DNA of 64,000 nucleotides from Myxacorys californica WJT36-NPBG1 (GTDB lineage Bacteria > Cyanobacteriota > Cyanobacteriia > Leptolyngbyales > Leptolyngbyaceae). Below, piece after piece: positions 8,949 through 17,870 of the stretch. The notes beneath the pieces are model-generated. The model made no database searches and was not told the origin of the DNA. It saw only the letters and a list, made by a program, of their open reading frames with translations. Both the position numbers and the translations under genes were made by a program. The stretch lies in assembly GCA_019359315.1 (NCBI GenBank), contig JAHHHO010000024.1:1-64000 (forward strand), read 5' to 3'. Numbering within the stretch: the stretch's first letter is position 1; every line of letters begins with the position of its first letter.

Positions 8949-9179
8949 ATGGACAGTAACCCTTCTTCAGCCGCCGCATTTTCAGCGTCGCTCAAGCAGG
9001 GCATCTGGATTCTTTGCATTCCAGCTTGGCTCTTTGGCACGATCGAACGAGGCACAACCGCCATGTCCGATCATGTTCTCTCGACCTCCGATGTGATTCA
9101 AGTTCTAACTGCCGCTTTCTTTCTTGCGAGCTGGCTGCTGCTTAAACCGAATAAACATCGCACTGTCGTAAAGCCATAG
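8949..9179 (+). CDS. Small membrane protein, unknown function
   Basis: 76 aa. The ATG at 8949 is preceded by AGGTG at 7-bp spacing, which favours it over the upstream ATG at 8907. Two hydrophobic segments are visible: IWILCIPAWLFGTI (about residues 19-32) and VIQVLTAAFFLASWLLL (about 49-65), ending in a short Lys/Arg-rich tail. This suggests a two-helix inner-membrane protein. No family is recognised. It lies alone behind a strong terminator and ahead of another small gene. Confidence 0.5.
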   Translation: MDSNPSSAAAFSASLKQGIWILCIPAWLFGTIERGTTAMSDHVLSTSDVIQVLTAAFFLASWLLLKPNKHRTVVKP

Positions 9180-9255
9180 CTCGTAAAGCCATAGTTGTAA
9201 AGCAATAGTGGTTTCTGTAGGCGTTACTACTCTTTGTAATTTAGGAGCTACAGCA

Positions 9256-9513
9256 ATGAAAGGACAAATGTGTTGGTTAGCAGGTTTCGGCAGTGCAACT
9301 AAGATTCTTCATGTGCGAGACGCTGCCCATCAGCCTTGGAAACCCTATACTGCGTCGGTACACCGAGTTCCCGACCTCCAGATTCCCCGCGCGTCTAAGG
9401 GATGGACAACCTATCAAAAGCTTTATCGGGCAGGCTGGACGCTCGTTCCTACAGCTGAAGCCTACTCTACGACGATTATTCAAACTTCTGAACCAACAGC
9501 GGTTTCAGTCTAA
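9256..9513 (+). CDS. Small hypothetical protein
   Basis: 85 aa. The ATG at 9256 follows AGGAG (9243-9247) at good spacing, so the longer frame from 9208 is rejected. The sequence contains HVRDAAHQPWKPYTASVHRV and IPRASKGWTTYQKLYRAGWT, a Trp/Tyr-rich pattern I recall from small conserved cyanobacterial proteins of unknown function. There is no signal peptide or membrane span. It is the last of two small genes between the coaD terminator and map. Confidence 0.55.
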   Translation: MKGQMCWLAGFGSATKILHVRDAAHQPWKPYTASVHRVPDLQIPRASKGWTTYQKLYRAGWTLVPTAEAYSTTIIQTSEPTAVSV

Positions 9514-9683
9514 AGGTGTGCTAACCAGAGGAGAGTCAAATTGAGGCAACGATTAGCCCAAAGTGGGACTGCGAAGCAACCCCAGCGATCGCCAAGCACA
9601 AACCGCTTTGCTATTTGGTATGAAAAATTTTAGTGAAAAGTTGCAAGCGTCATTGCTTCGCTTCAGAGCTAAAATAAGTACCT

Positions 9684-10466
9684 ATGGATAACAGCGAAGT
9701 CATTACTCTCCTCTCTCGTCGAGAAATTGAAAAAATGCGCCGAGCCGGACAGCTTGCAGCGCAATTATTGCAACATCTTGAACCATTTGTTAAACCTGGC
9801 GTGAGTACCCTCGAACTGAATGACGAGGCAGAACGTTGGACTCAGGCACATGGCGCGAAGAGCGCGCCTCTGGGTTACGGTGGCGACAAGCATCGACCGG
9901 CTTTTCCAAAGTCAATCTGCACTAGCGTGAATGAAGTAGTGTGTCACGGCATTCCCAACGCCAAGCAACTGCTCAAAGATGGTGACATTATTAATATCGA
10001 TGTCACGCTGATTGTGGATGGCTATCACGGTGACACGTCAAAAATGTATTTGGTTGGAGAACCCTCTGCAACGGCTCGTCGCCTCGTTGAAGTCACCGAA
10101 AAATGTCGCCAACTTGGAATTGAGCAAGTCAAACCAGGTGCAAGGCTGGGTGACATTGGCGCAGCGATCCAAGACTACGCAGAATCACAGGGGTTCTCTG
10201 TCGTTCGCGATTTTGTTGGACACGGCATCAGTAACATTTTTCATACGGCTCCGCAGGTCGCGCACTACGGTTCGTATGGCACAGGCAAGAAGCTCCGCGC
10301 TGGAATGGTGTTTACGATCGAGCCGATGATCAATGAGGGTACTTACGAAATAGAAGTCCTCAAAGACAAATGGACAGCAGTAACGAAAGATCGGTCGCTT
10401 TCGGCTCAGTGTGAGCATACGATTGCAGTGACAGACTCAGGCCACGAAATCCTCACGCTACCGTAG
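9684..10466 (+). CDS. map: Type I methionine aminopeptidase
   Basis: 260 aa, cytosolic; removes the initiator Met from nascent proteins as a dinuclear metalloenzyme. The metal ligands are visible in order: Asp in INIDVTLIVDGYHGD (two Asp), His in FVGHGI, Glu in FTIEPM and Glu in AQCEHT. The substrate-proximal HGI of VCHGIP is also present. There is no N-terminal zinc-finger extension, as in most bacterial type I enzymes. Cyanobacteria often carry several map paralogues; whether this is the main one cannot be told from one window. Confidence 0.95.
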   Translation: MDNSEVITLLSRREIEKMRRAGQLAAQLLQHLEPFVKPGVSTLELNDEAERWTQAHGAKSAPLGYGGDKHRPAFPKSICTSVNEVVCHGIPNAKQLLKDGDIINIDVTLIVDGYHGDTSKMYLVGEPSATARRLVEVTEKCRQLGIEQVKPGARLGDIGAAIQDYAESQGFSVVRDFVGHGISNIFHTAPQVAHYGSYGTGKKLRAGMVFTIEPMINEGTYEIEVLKDKWTAVTKDRSLSAQCEHTIAVTDSGHEILTLP

Positions 10467-10494
10467 AGGCAGGAATGCGTGTCGCCTGAGCGCT

Positions 10495-11532
10495 TCACGG
10501 TGTAACCTTTGGTAGGGGAGCAAAACCCGTACCCGCAACTGAGTTTGGGTTTAGTTTGGGATCGTTGTAGTGCAAGAAGCGCGATCGCAGTTCCGTCCGG
10601 AATTCGGCGTGCAGGTATTTTTCTTGAAACGATCGCCACTGATCCCAAGCCTGACTTCGGTTGTGAGCAAGCTGATCCCACAGAACAGGACATGCTTTTT
10701 GCGGCGCATCGTCTAAGCGAGATTCGAGATAGTCATTGAGAATTACGCTGTCTTGAATCTCTCCCAGCGCATCCTGAATCGATTTGAATTCATCAACTTG
10801 GGCGCGATAATCCTCGTCATACAAATCGACAAACAGCTCGGTTTGGTAGCGAACTTGCTTCATCTTTTTCCGCAAGTCATGTAGGGTGTGCCCTTTCTGC
10901 TTCAGCAGCACTCGAATGTTGTCTCCGCTAAGGAAGTCTAAGGAAAGCTGCCCTGCGTTCGTCTGCGTTCCAAACAGCCAAGCGGGATGGAGCAACACAG
11001 TACTAATGAGCGGCAGCAACAGATCGGGTAACACGTGCTGAATCGGAAGCTGAGTCACTTCTTGATAGTCAGGCGCTTCTAACCAATCTTCGAATCCTGC
11101 CTTGAACTTATCGTACTTGCTGGAATGCAGAGTTTTTTGAAGGGTTTCAAACTTGTTCGATCGATCCTCTGTCACCTGCTTGAGAACGCGATCGCGGGTT
11201 TTTCGCTCTGATTTAGAAATTGCGGCGGGTGATTGTAAAGTTGCGCTCAGAATATCTAGATCTCTCACATCCCCTAACACCTGAGCAAATTTGCGAATGC
11301 GTTGCACGCTCGTTGATTTAGGTAACACAACTGCAAAATCGAATACTTGCAACGCTGTCCGCATTCGACGTAAGCCTACTCGCATTTGGTGCAGTGCTTC
11401 TGGATCGTGATCCTTCAGAACATCCGATTCGTGCTTAATCGATTTTCGGTAGTGTTTCTGAATCGCTTCGTAAGCAACATCACCTAGCGTTGTTTGTTTC
11501 ACTTGTGGATTTGTAAGCTTTTTCATAGTCAA
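10495..11532 (-). CDS. CHAD domain-containing protein
   Basis: 345 aa, all helical. The CHAD core shows its conserved His/Arg/Lys pattern in LHQMRVGLRRMRTALQVF (about residues 46-63), RIRKFAQVLGDVRDLDIL and TLHDLRKKMKQVRYQTELF (about 216-234). These basic residues form a positively charged cavity that binds inorganic polyphosphate in characterised CHAD proteins. No CYTH triphosphatase domain is fused here, so a polyphosphate-binding rather than hydrolysing role is likely. It converges on map with 28 bp between the stops. Confidence 0.9.
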   Translation of the reverse strand: MTMKKLTNPQVKQTTLGDVAYEAIQKHYRKSIKHESDVLKDHDPEALHQMRVGLRRMRTALQVFDFAVVLPKSTSVQRIRKFAQVLGDVRDLDILSATLQSPAAISKSERKTRDRVLKQVTEDRSNKFETLQKTLHSSKYDKFKAGFEDWLEAPDYQEVTQLPIQHVLPDLLLPLISTVLLHPAWLFGTQTNAGQLSLDFLSGDNIRVLLKQKGHTLHDLRKKMKQVRYQTELFVDLYDEDYRAQVDEFKSIQDALGEIQDSVILNDYLESRLDDAPQKACPVLWDQLAHNRSQAWDQWRSFQEKYLHAEFRTELRSRFLHYNDPKLNPNSVAGTGFAPLPKVTP

Positions 11533-11736
11533 TCTGGTATAGCAATCTGATGCAAACGTCTTGGACTTGCTTCAGTTACTACATCATAATTAGCATGACT
11601 ACGAATTCATCTAACGATTGGAGTATTCATGTCAACGGCTCAACTTAGCGTGTTGCAATACATTTAACACTTCTTAACGCAAGCGATTTTTTACTTAAAA
11701 CTTCCTTGAAAAGAATCTTAGTGTTTCTACCTGCCG

Positions 11737-12606
11737 CTACATCGTGCCCTTAAACAAGCCTTGAGGACGAACCAACAGCACCAAAACCATGATCAGTAGC
11801 GCAACGCCTTGTTTATACTCTGGACGCAAAACATAGGTACTCAGTTCTTGAGCAATCCCGATCGTCAGCGCCCCCGCGATCGCGCCGTAAGGATTGCCAA
11901 TTCCACCCAAAATCACAGACGCAAACAGCGGCAAGATTAAAAACCAGCCCATATTCGGGCGTACCGCTTCGACTAAGCCCAACATGCTGCCGCCCAAGGC
12001 GGTGAACGTTCCAGCAATTACCCACGTCCAGAGCACAACCCGATCAACATTAATTCCAGTCACACGGGCGAGATCCAAATCATCCGCAACGGCTCGCATT
12101 GCTTTACCAATCTTGGTGTTTTGCAACAAATAATGCAACGCCGCGATCGCGGCGATCGCCATGCCAATTACCAATAGTTTGTAGAATGGAATTAATAACC
12201 CCGCAAACGAGATAGCCGGGGTGACGGGAAGATTGTAGCGTTGATTGCCGCCGCCCCAAATGAAAATGATACCGTTCCGAAGAAAGAGCGCTAACCCGAT
12301 CGAAATAATAATCAGCGTTGTAGAATTAGCGCGTTTTGCTCGCATTGGCGACCACAATAGCTTCTCGCCCAGTAACGTTGCCCCGACCGTAGCGATCGCA
12401 GAACCCACCATTGAGATCCAAATGTTTACCCCAGACGCATTCAGCAGCAGGGTAAAATAGGCTCCCAGGGTCATGAAATCACCGTGGGCAAAGTTGGAGA
12501 GGCGTAAAATGCCGTAGGTCAACGTCAGCCCTACCGCAGACAGGGCAATGATACTTCCAACCGAGATTCCGTTAATAATTAGCTGAGCGATTTGAGTGAA
12601 ATCCAT
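11737..12606 (-). CDS. livH: Branched-chain/neutral amino-acid ABC permease (LivH/NatD-like)
   Basis: 289 aa, about eight membrane helices. The N-terminus FTQIAQLIINGISVGSIIAL and the block SAVGLTLTYGILRLSNFAHG are typical of LivH permeases. The coupling-helix region contains ARVTGINVDRVVLWTWV, and the C-terminus ends LVRPQGLFKGTM. In cyanobacteria the same family is NatD of the Nat-I neutral amino-acid importer. The partner LivM-type permease, ATPases and binding protein are not adjacent, which is common in cyanobacteria where nat genes are scattered. The substrate is inferred from family only. Confidence 0.88.
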   Translation of the reverse strand: MDFTQIAQLIINGISVGSIIALSAVGLTLTYGILRLSNFAHGDFMTLGAYFTLLLNASGVNIWISMVGSAIATVGATLLGEKLLWSPMRAKRANSTTLIIISIGLALFLRNGIIFIWGGGNQRYNLPVTPAISFAGLLIPFYKLLVIGMAIAAIAALHYLLQNTKIGKAMRAVADDLDLARVTGINVDRVVLWTWVIAGTFTALGGSMLGLVEAVRPNMGWFLILPLFASVILGGIGNPYGAIAGALTIGIAQELSTYVLRPEYKQGVALLIMVLVLLVRPQGLFKGTM

Positions 12607-12690
12607 TCAGGCGTCCATGCATCACATCTATCGCTCTGATTGTGCATGAATTGGAGAAGTTTGGGAAGAGATGAGGCGACGAATTGAAAT

Positions 12691-12730
12691 TTAAAAATAA
12701 AAAAGCAGCCCCTACCCGGTTTGGACTGCC
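12691..12730 (-). terminator. Intrinsic terminator downstream of purN
   Basis: On the minus strand a 7-bp stem (12723-12729 with 12705-12711, one T-G wobble) is followed by a run of six T. It lies about 170 bp beyond the purN stop and before livH, so the two same-strand genes probably do not form an operon. Confidence 0.65.
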
Positions 12731-12901
12731 CTTGTGTTAGACGATGAGCTTCTCAATCTGTATACATCATGCCTTAGCAGGCCAAGAAGCCACATCTCCC
12801 TAGAGAAAGATGCCGTTAGTAATTCTGTAAATTGCCGCTGTGCTGCCGTTGTGCTCGCAATTCGATACTAGTGTCATTTTAGACTAGTTCTTCTAACTCG
12901 A

Positions 12902-13561
12902 TCACTCGTCTTTTGACTCTCCTTCGCGGTTGTGGGCGGCGAGTGCGATCGCACAGGGATAAATCACGTGTTCCTGTATATGAATGCGGTTTTGTAGCGT
13001 TTCGGCTGTATCGCTAGGTAGAACTGGAACCGCCGCTTGCATAATAATTTCGCCACTATCGACTTCTGGAACCACAAGATGAACGGTGCATCCTGTAATC
13101 TTGACGCCTGCAGCTAATGCTTGTTCCACCGCCCGGTTGCCCTTAAAGCTAGGGAGTAAGCTGGGATGAATGTTGAGAACTCGACTCGGAAAAGCATTGA
13201 GCAACACGGGTGTCACAATCCGCATCCATCCTGCCATCACGAGCCATTCAATATTGTGATGCTTCAGTGTTTTGACGATCGCGCGATCCAATGCTTCGCG
13301 GCTCTCAAAGTCGCGATGATTGAGCAACACGGCAGGCACATCAAATCGTTTGGCTCGCTCAACGACTTTCGCTTCTGGATTGTTGTAGATGACCACTTGA
13401 ATTTGAGCGTTGAGGCGGCGATCGCAGATCGCTTGAGCGATCGCTTCAAAGTTACTGCCACTCCATGACGCCATCACCCCTAATCTCACAGGAGGGTCGA
13501 GTTGAGGAATAGACGACAGGACAGGCGAGCATAAGCTATTAGCTAAATCAGACGAATTCAT
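12902..13561 (-). CDS. purN: Phosphoribosylglycinamide formyltransferase
   Basis: 219 aa. PurN transfers the formyl group of 10-formyl-THF to GAR, step 3 of purine synthesis, in the cytosol. The formyltransferase fold starts after a 25-residue extension at RLGVMASWSGSNFEAIA. The catalytic Asn and His lie in LNIHPSLLPSFKG and the Asp in VPEVDSGEIIMQ. The HRDF motif and the GWMRIV segment are also present. The gene is divergent from the sugar ABC permease, with 68 bp between the two starts. Confidence 0.95.
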   Translation of the reverse strand: MNSSDLANSLCSPVLSSIPQLDPPVRLGVMASWSGSNFEAIAQAICDRRLNAQIQVVIYNNPEAKVVERAKRFDVPAVLLNHRDFESREALDRAIVKTLKHHNIEWLVMAGWMRIVTPVLLNAFPSRVLNIHPSLLPSFKGNRAVEQALAAGVKITGCTVHLVVPEVDSGEIIMQAAVPVLPSDTAETLQNRIHIQEHVIYPCAIALAAHNREGESKDE

Positions 13562-13629
13562 GTAGAACCGATGCCCGATATGAACTGAACTACAATAACC
13601 CTAATCCAACTCAATCTTTTATACGGTTC

Positions 13630-14535
13630 ATGGGTTCCGATTCTAAGACTCCATCGGATAGACGGCTCTCGCAGCTATTAGACAGCGACGCGATCGCAGC
13701 TTGGCTATTTCTATCGCCTGCACTCCTTTTACTAGGCGTGTTCGTGCTGTATCCGATCGCGTACCTCTGCTACCTCAGCTTCACGACAGGTAGTTTTACC
13801 CGCGAAGGCATCCATTGGATCGGACTACGAAACTATTGGCGACTGTTTCTGAGTCCCGACTTTTGGCAAGTGCTGGGCAACACGGTTTACTTTACGATCG
13901 CAACCGTCATTCCTAGCTTGGTGATCCCACTCGCGTTAGCCGTGATATTGGATCGCGCAATAGCCCTGCGCGGATTGCTCCGCGCCGCTTATTTTATTCC
14001 GTCCATCACCTCTCTCGTGGCGGTGGGGTTAGGCTTTCGGTGGTTATTTCAAACGGATGGGCCGGTCAACGCCGGACTAAGCGCGATCGGGATTGCGCCG
14101 ATTGCTTGGCTTCAAGATACGGCTTGGGCCATGCCAGTTCTAATTCTGCTCAGCATCTGGAAGCAGCTTGGGTTCAACCTGATTGTCTTCCTAGCAGGAC
14201 TGCAAACCATTCCTCTCAACCGCTACGAGGCCGCCGAACTCGACGGCGCGATCGCATGGCAAAAATTTTGGTACATCACCCTGCCCGAATTGCGTCCAAC
14301 GCTGATTTTTGCAGCAGTCACAACCGCAATTTTTACGCTGCGGAGTTTCGAGCAAGTTTACGTGATTACAGGCGGCGGGCCGCTTAATTCAACGAATTTG
14401 ATGGTGTACTACATCTACGAGCAAGCCTTTGCTCAGTTTGACTTTGGGTACGCGGCAGCCGCAGCAACCCTTTTACTGATCGCTGCGATCGCGCTTGTTT
14501 ACGGGCAACTCAAAGCTACAGAAGAAAACGAGTAG
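13630..14535 (+). CDS. Sugar ABC transporter permease (MalF/UgpA type)
   Basis: 301 aa, six predicted membrane helices, in the plasma membrane. The first helix is WLFLSPALLLLGVFVLYPIA. The ABC-permease EAA loop is EAAELDGAIAWQKFWYITLP, and the late GGGPLNSTNLMVYYIYEQAF block is typical of carbohydrate permeases of the LacF/UgpA/MalF group. The companion MalG-type permease, binding protein and ATPase are absent nearby, so the sugar cannot be named. The gene stands alone; the next gene on either side is on the opposite strand. Confidence 0.88.
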   Translation: MGSDSKTPSDRRLSQLLDSDAIAAWLFLSPALLLLGVFVLYPIAYLCYLSFTTGSFTREGIHWIGLRNYWRLFLSPDFWQVLGNTVYFTIATVIPSLVIPLALAVILDRAIALRGLLRAAYFIPSITSLVAVGLGFRWLFQTDGPVNAGLSAIGIAPIAWLQDTAWAMPVLILLSIWKQLGFNLIVFLAGLQTIPLNRYEAAELDGAIAWQKFWYITLPELRPTLIFAAVTTAIFTLRSFEQVYVITGGGPLNSTNLMVYYIYEQAFAQFDFGYAAAAATLLLIAAIALVYGQLKATEENE

Positions 14536-14595
14536 CTTGTGTCGATGAATCATCACAGACAGCCGACTACCCGTTATTCCTTAAATTGCTTCAGC

Positions 14596-14772
14596 TTAGA
14601 TTGCTTCAGGAAATGTCCGTCTAAATTCGTCAATCAAATCATCCATTTCTTCTAGCGCTTGATTGACATCAATGCGTAATGTTCCTAAATCGGGTTGCTC
14701 CAACAGACGAAGCAATGACTCTCGCTTGCCTTCAATCAATCGAATCCGTTCTTTGATCATCTCTGCGTCCAT
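14596..14772 (-). CDS. Small charged protein, 58 aa
   Basis: Read directly from the minus strand: ATG at 14772-14770, stop TAA at 14598-14596. It begins MDAEMIKERIRLIEGKRES and ends DDLIDEFRRTFPEAI. It is highly charged, predicted to be two amphipathic helices, without Cys or a membrane segment. The start is preceded by a purine-rich GAGGAAGAGG at ribosome-binding distance, which is the main support for it being real. The family is not recognised; a short helical adaptor or regulator is possible. Confidence 0.65.
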   Translation of the reverse strand: MDAEMIKERIRLIEGKRESLLRLLEQPDLGTLRIDVNQALEEMDDLIDEFRRTFPEAI

Positions 14773-15019
14773 AGCCTCTTCCTCAACAAACGTCTAGAAC
14801 TTAAAATATTTCCAATTATTAAGCTCTATCTAATTCTAATCAGATGTGAGGAATGTATCAGCCGCAACGAAATTTTAAGCTTAAACCGCTCTCCGTGTTT
14901 TCTCTTCACAAAAGAGAAAGAACTCACACAAAAAGTTTACGCAGAGCGTAATCAGAAGTCCGGGATGCGGGTAGATTAAGGTGTACTCAATCAATGCTGT
15001 CTCAATCTATTATCGCTTT

Positions 15020-15262
15020 ATGAGGAAAAAAAGTCACCGCCCGTTTTTGTTAATGGTGGTCTTGTGCAGTAGTGCAGGCGTTGTGTTAGGCGGAACGTCC
15101 AGTTGGGCAGAAAGTAATCAGTGTTTACAGCAAAAAGTTGTCACGAATCAGTGTCTCGTTCAAAATCCCGTGTCCAAGACCTTTGAAGGCATGGCAACAG
15201 GATTATTAGCCGGGATGGGCGCAGCAGTCGGAGTTACGTGGTCTCATAAGCGCAGTAAGTAA
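15020..15262 (+). CDS. Small secreted or membrane-anchored protein
   Basis: 80 aa from the ATG at 15020; the longer frame from GTG 14981 would place 13 residues before a clean signal peptide. The signal is MRKKSHRPFLLMVVLCSSAG, then VLGGTSSWAES with cleavage after WAES or WAE. The mature part has two Cys in similar contexts (ESNQCLQQKVV, TNQCLVQ), which could form a disulfide. A Gly/Ala/Met-rich hydrophobic stretch and a basic SHKRSK end follow. Function unknown. Confidence 0.55.
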   Translation: MRKKSHRPFLLMVVLCSSAGVVLGGTSSWAESNQCLQQKVVTNQCLVQNPVSKTFEGMATGLLAGMGAAVGVTWSHKRSK

Positions 15263-15271
15263 AAATTAAAA

Positions 15272-15305
15272 AAGAGGGTAAAGATTATCTTTACCCTCTT
15301 CTTTT
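15272..15305. terminator. Bidirectional intrinsic terminator
   Basis: A perfect 13-bp stem (15272-15284 with 15288-15300) with a 3-nt TTA loop, flanked by A-rich sequence on the left and CTTTTT on the right. It can serve both the small secreted gene ending at 15262 and, on the minus strand, the gene ending at 15369. Confidence 0.88.
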
Positions 15306-15368
15306 TGGAGATCGTCAGATGCGACCGCTTGCCCCTAGATATTGGCACTGGGCAATCGTGCCTCTACC

Positions 15369-15953
15369 CTAAAACTCATACGAGCGATCGCTCAGCCAAA
15401 GCCGAAGCGGAACCGCATTGCCCTGAGCATCTACTTTGATTTCAACGACTGCTGATTGTTTGCGCTGGCTCTCTTGAATGGCTTTATTCACTTCATCGCG
15501 CCGAGTTTCAGGCAAATAATAAGTGCTGAGTCCATAATCGACTTGCCCGTATTGCACTCGTCCTTTCAGCGCCACTTGATTAGAGGGTAGAGAGGCTGGG
15601 CGATCTGGGCTTACTCCTACAGGCTTCCAAGCGATCGGACGCCCTGGTTTCTGTTCAGGCAGTTGCAATATCACATAGAGGACTGTGTTTTCCTTCAACG
15701 AATTCCTCGCTTCTAGGGGAAGCGTTTTCCAGCCGGGCAGCTTTCTCAACGTGTCTAGAGTAGAGATGTCATAGCCTAGGGTCTGCGAGTAGCCTCGTAG
15801 CAGGTCGTAGGGATCAACAGGGACAGTTTGCAAGACGACCGTTTTTCCGGTGAGGTGAGTGTAGACGGCTTGAGCTGGAATGGCCGTAATGAGAGCCGTC
15901 TGCACCAGTAGCGGAATCCAAAATCGCCAAGAGCGAAGCGGTTGGAGAGACAT
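15369..15953 (-). CDS. GDYXXLXY domain-containing membrane-anchored protein
   Basis: 194 aa with one N-terminal hydrophobic segment (FWIPLLVQTALITAIPAQAV, residues 11-30), then an exoplasmic domain. The family-defining motif appears as RGYSQTLGYDIS, a variant of GDYXXLXY (RGYxxLxY), within VPVDPYDLLRGYSQTLGYD. The C-terminal YGLSTYYLPETRRDEVNKA is also typical. It follows the DUF2157 gene on the same strand with an 88-bp gap. This GDYXXLXY/DUF2157 pairing is widespread in bacteria and suggests a membrane-associated complex of unknown function. Confidence 0.85.
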   Translation of the reverse strand: MSLQPLRSWRFWIPLLVQTALITAIPAQAVYTHLTGKTVVLQTVPVDPYDLLRGYSQTLGYDISTLDTLRKLPGWKTLPLEARNSLKENTVLYVILQLPEQKPGRPIAWKPVGVSPDRPASLPSNQVALKGRVQYGQVDYGLSTYYLPETRRDEVNKAIQESQRKQSAVVEIKVDAQGNAVPLRLWLSDRSYEF

Positions 15954-16041
15954 AGAACGTTAGGGATGAGGGATGAACAAGAATTGCTCGATAGGAAACT
16001 GGAGGGAAATAGAGAACTGGAGGAAATTGGTCACTGGCGGT

Positions 16042-17472
16042 TTAGTCTTCGGTATTGGTAGATAAGGTCGTTAGAGTCCGGACATATCGCTCGAACCAGA
16101 GACCTGCCAAGATTACCCCAACACCACACAGAACAAACACCAAGGCTTTGAGCAGCAAGCCAGTATCATATTCCAACAACCGACTGAAGATTTGCAGAAT
16201 GAGGAGAACTATGCCAAACCAAAAGGCGGGTCTATCTGCAATTCCGATGCTGGTTCGGACAACCCCGATCGCAAGCACGGCTAGTAACGCATTAAAGACA
16301 AACGGCGCAACGACCGGAAGCGGCTGAAGCTGAATGTCCCAAAAAATGATTAAAGCCGTCAGTGCGATGAAGAGAAGAATGGTGCTGGTGCTGGGACTGA
16401 AATAGAATCGACCGGAACGAGTTCTGGCAAATCTTAGTAGATAGAGCCATTGCGCGATCGCAATCCCTGCCAGAATCACAACACTGGGTAGCGATCGCCA
16501 TTCGCTATTCGTTCCCAGCAAAGTATCCCAACCGGAATCCTTCCAAAGCCAACCAAATGACAGCCAGAAAAAAGCGCCACCCAAATAAACTACAGCACAT
16601 CGACGAGCAATAGGTTGAAACAGCTGAGCTAGGGATACTGAGGAGAGGGAACGCCGCCGAATCGAGTCCCACAGCGTATCGTCGTAGCTCCACAGCAGAG
16701 CGGCAGGAAGCACCGCGATGACAGCCGAGAAAAGTCCTGATCGAGTTGAGAGATTAAAGGGAGTGCTCATTAAAGCCGAGACGAGTGCGATCGCGCTCAA
16801 CGTGAATAACACCTTTGAGCGACACCAGTAAGCCAAAGGCAGAAACAGCACGCTGACCACGAGCGGCATCTGCTGAACCATCAGGCTCAACAGTGAGCTA
16901 TCTTCACCTCTCCACAATCCGCTCTGCAAATAGCCCGTCCAGCTATACCAGTAGCCAATGCCAATCAGCAAAATTGCTAACATTCCTAAAGAGGTCAGCC
17001 GCAAACCATATGCCATCATAAGGACGCCGATTCCCCACGTCAGGAATAACCCGTAGGGAGAGCCGCCAATATGAAACATTTGCGCCATCAGCGCTATGTT
17101 CGCTCCTAAGCTCAGCGACCCTAGCAGCAACAGGGCCTGACCCAAACGAGACTGCCATACATCGCCTGGTTGTCTCCAAAGCGCAAACCCGGCGAAATTG
17201 ACCCCGATAAACACGCTAAACAGAAGCGCTACTCTAGCTAGACGAGGAATGTCTTGCCAGTTTGCCGCGACAAACGTAATTACACCTAGACCAATAAGCA
17301 CACATCCCAGTCCAAGCAGAATGAGGGTGAAACGGTTTTTAGCTTGCGTATCGAGTTGATCAAACTGATAGCGATCGCGCAACTGCTGAAATTGCGTACT
17401 GTTGATTAACCCGTCCGTTTGCCACTGTTGCGCTTCTTGACGAAGCTCATGTCGAAATTTTTCGGAGGACAT
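16042..17472 (-). CDS. DUF2157 multi-pass membrane protein
   Basis: 476 aa. The N-terminal cytosolic DUF2157 helix pair (FRHELRQEAQQWQTDGLIN, residues 6-24) precedes about ten hydrophobic helices, starting with ILLGLGCVLIGLGVITFVAA. The early FVAANWQDIPRLARV loop is the family hallmark. It is the first gene of a two-gene unit with the GDYXXLXY protein. The 398-bp upstream region separates it divergently from the histidine-kinase-like gene. Biochemical role unknown. Confidence 0.85.
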   Translation of the reverse strand: MSSEKFRHELRQEAQQWQTDGLINSTQFQQLRDRYQFDQLDTQAKNRFTLILLGLGCVLIGLGVITFVAANWQDIPRLARVALLFSVFIGVNFAGFALWRQPGDVWQSRLGQALLLLGSLSLGANIALMAQMFHIGGSPYGLFLTWGIGVLMMAYGLRLTSLGMLAILLIGIGYWYSWTGYLQSGLWRGEDSSLLSLMVQQMPLVVSVLFLPLAYWCRSKVLFTLSAIALVSALMSTPFNLSTRSGLFSAVIAVLPAALLWSYDDTLWDSIRRRSLSSVSLAQLFQPIARRCAVVYLGGAFFWLSFGWLWKDSGWDTLLGTNSEWRSLPSVVILAGIAIAQWLYLLRFARTRSGRFYFSPSTSTILLFIALTALIIFWDIQLQPLPVVAPFVFNALLAVLAIGVVRTSIGIADRPAFWFGIVLLILQIFSRLLEYDTGLLLKALVFVLCGVGVILAGLWFERYVRTLTTLSTNTED

Positions 17473-17870
17473 AAAAACTTACTCCCTAAGTACTGAGGAG
17501 CTTAATGAAGCGAAACCGCAAGATTACGGAAATCACCTCTAACTTCTCATAACTGTTTTGAAGTGAGGCTAAGACTATGCCACCTATACGATTGGTAGAA
17601 CGACAGTTTTAATTTCTAAGTAACGGTTAGCAAAATCTATGTACAATTAAGCACTAACCGTCACAAAATATTAAGGTTTCGAGACATAAATTGCCTCAAA
17701 CTCCAATTCAAACAGATTCCAGTAGAAATTCTGGTGTCAAACTGTTAAAAACTTGGTAATTTCCTTACAACACGTTCTTTTATACAAAGGCGCACCTTCT
17801 GAAGCAACTGCCCCTTAGTTTGAACCTGTATTACTGGTTTCATCGAATTCTTCACTGTAGCCCTTAAGGT
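17473..17870. promoter_or_regulatory. Divergent regulatory region with an 8-bp inverted repeat
   Basis: 398 bp between divergent genes. An inverted repeat ACGGTTAG (17623-17630) and CTAACCGT (17654-17661), spaced 23 bp, could be an operator for either gene. No confident -35/-10 pair was called and no open frame of note is present. Confidence 0.4.
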
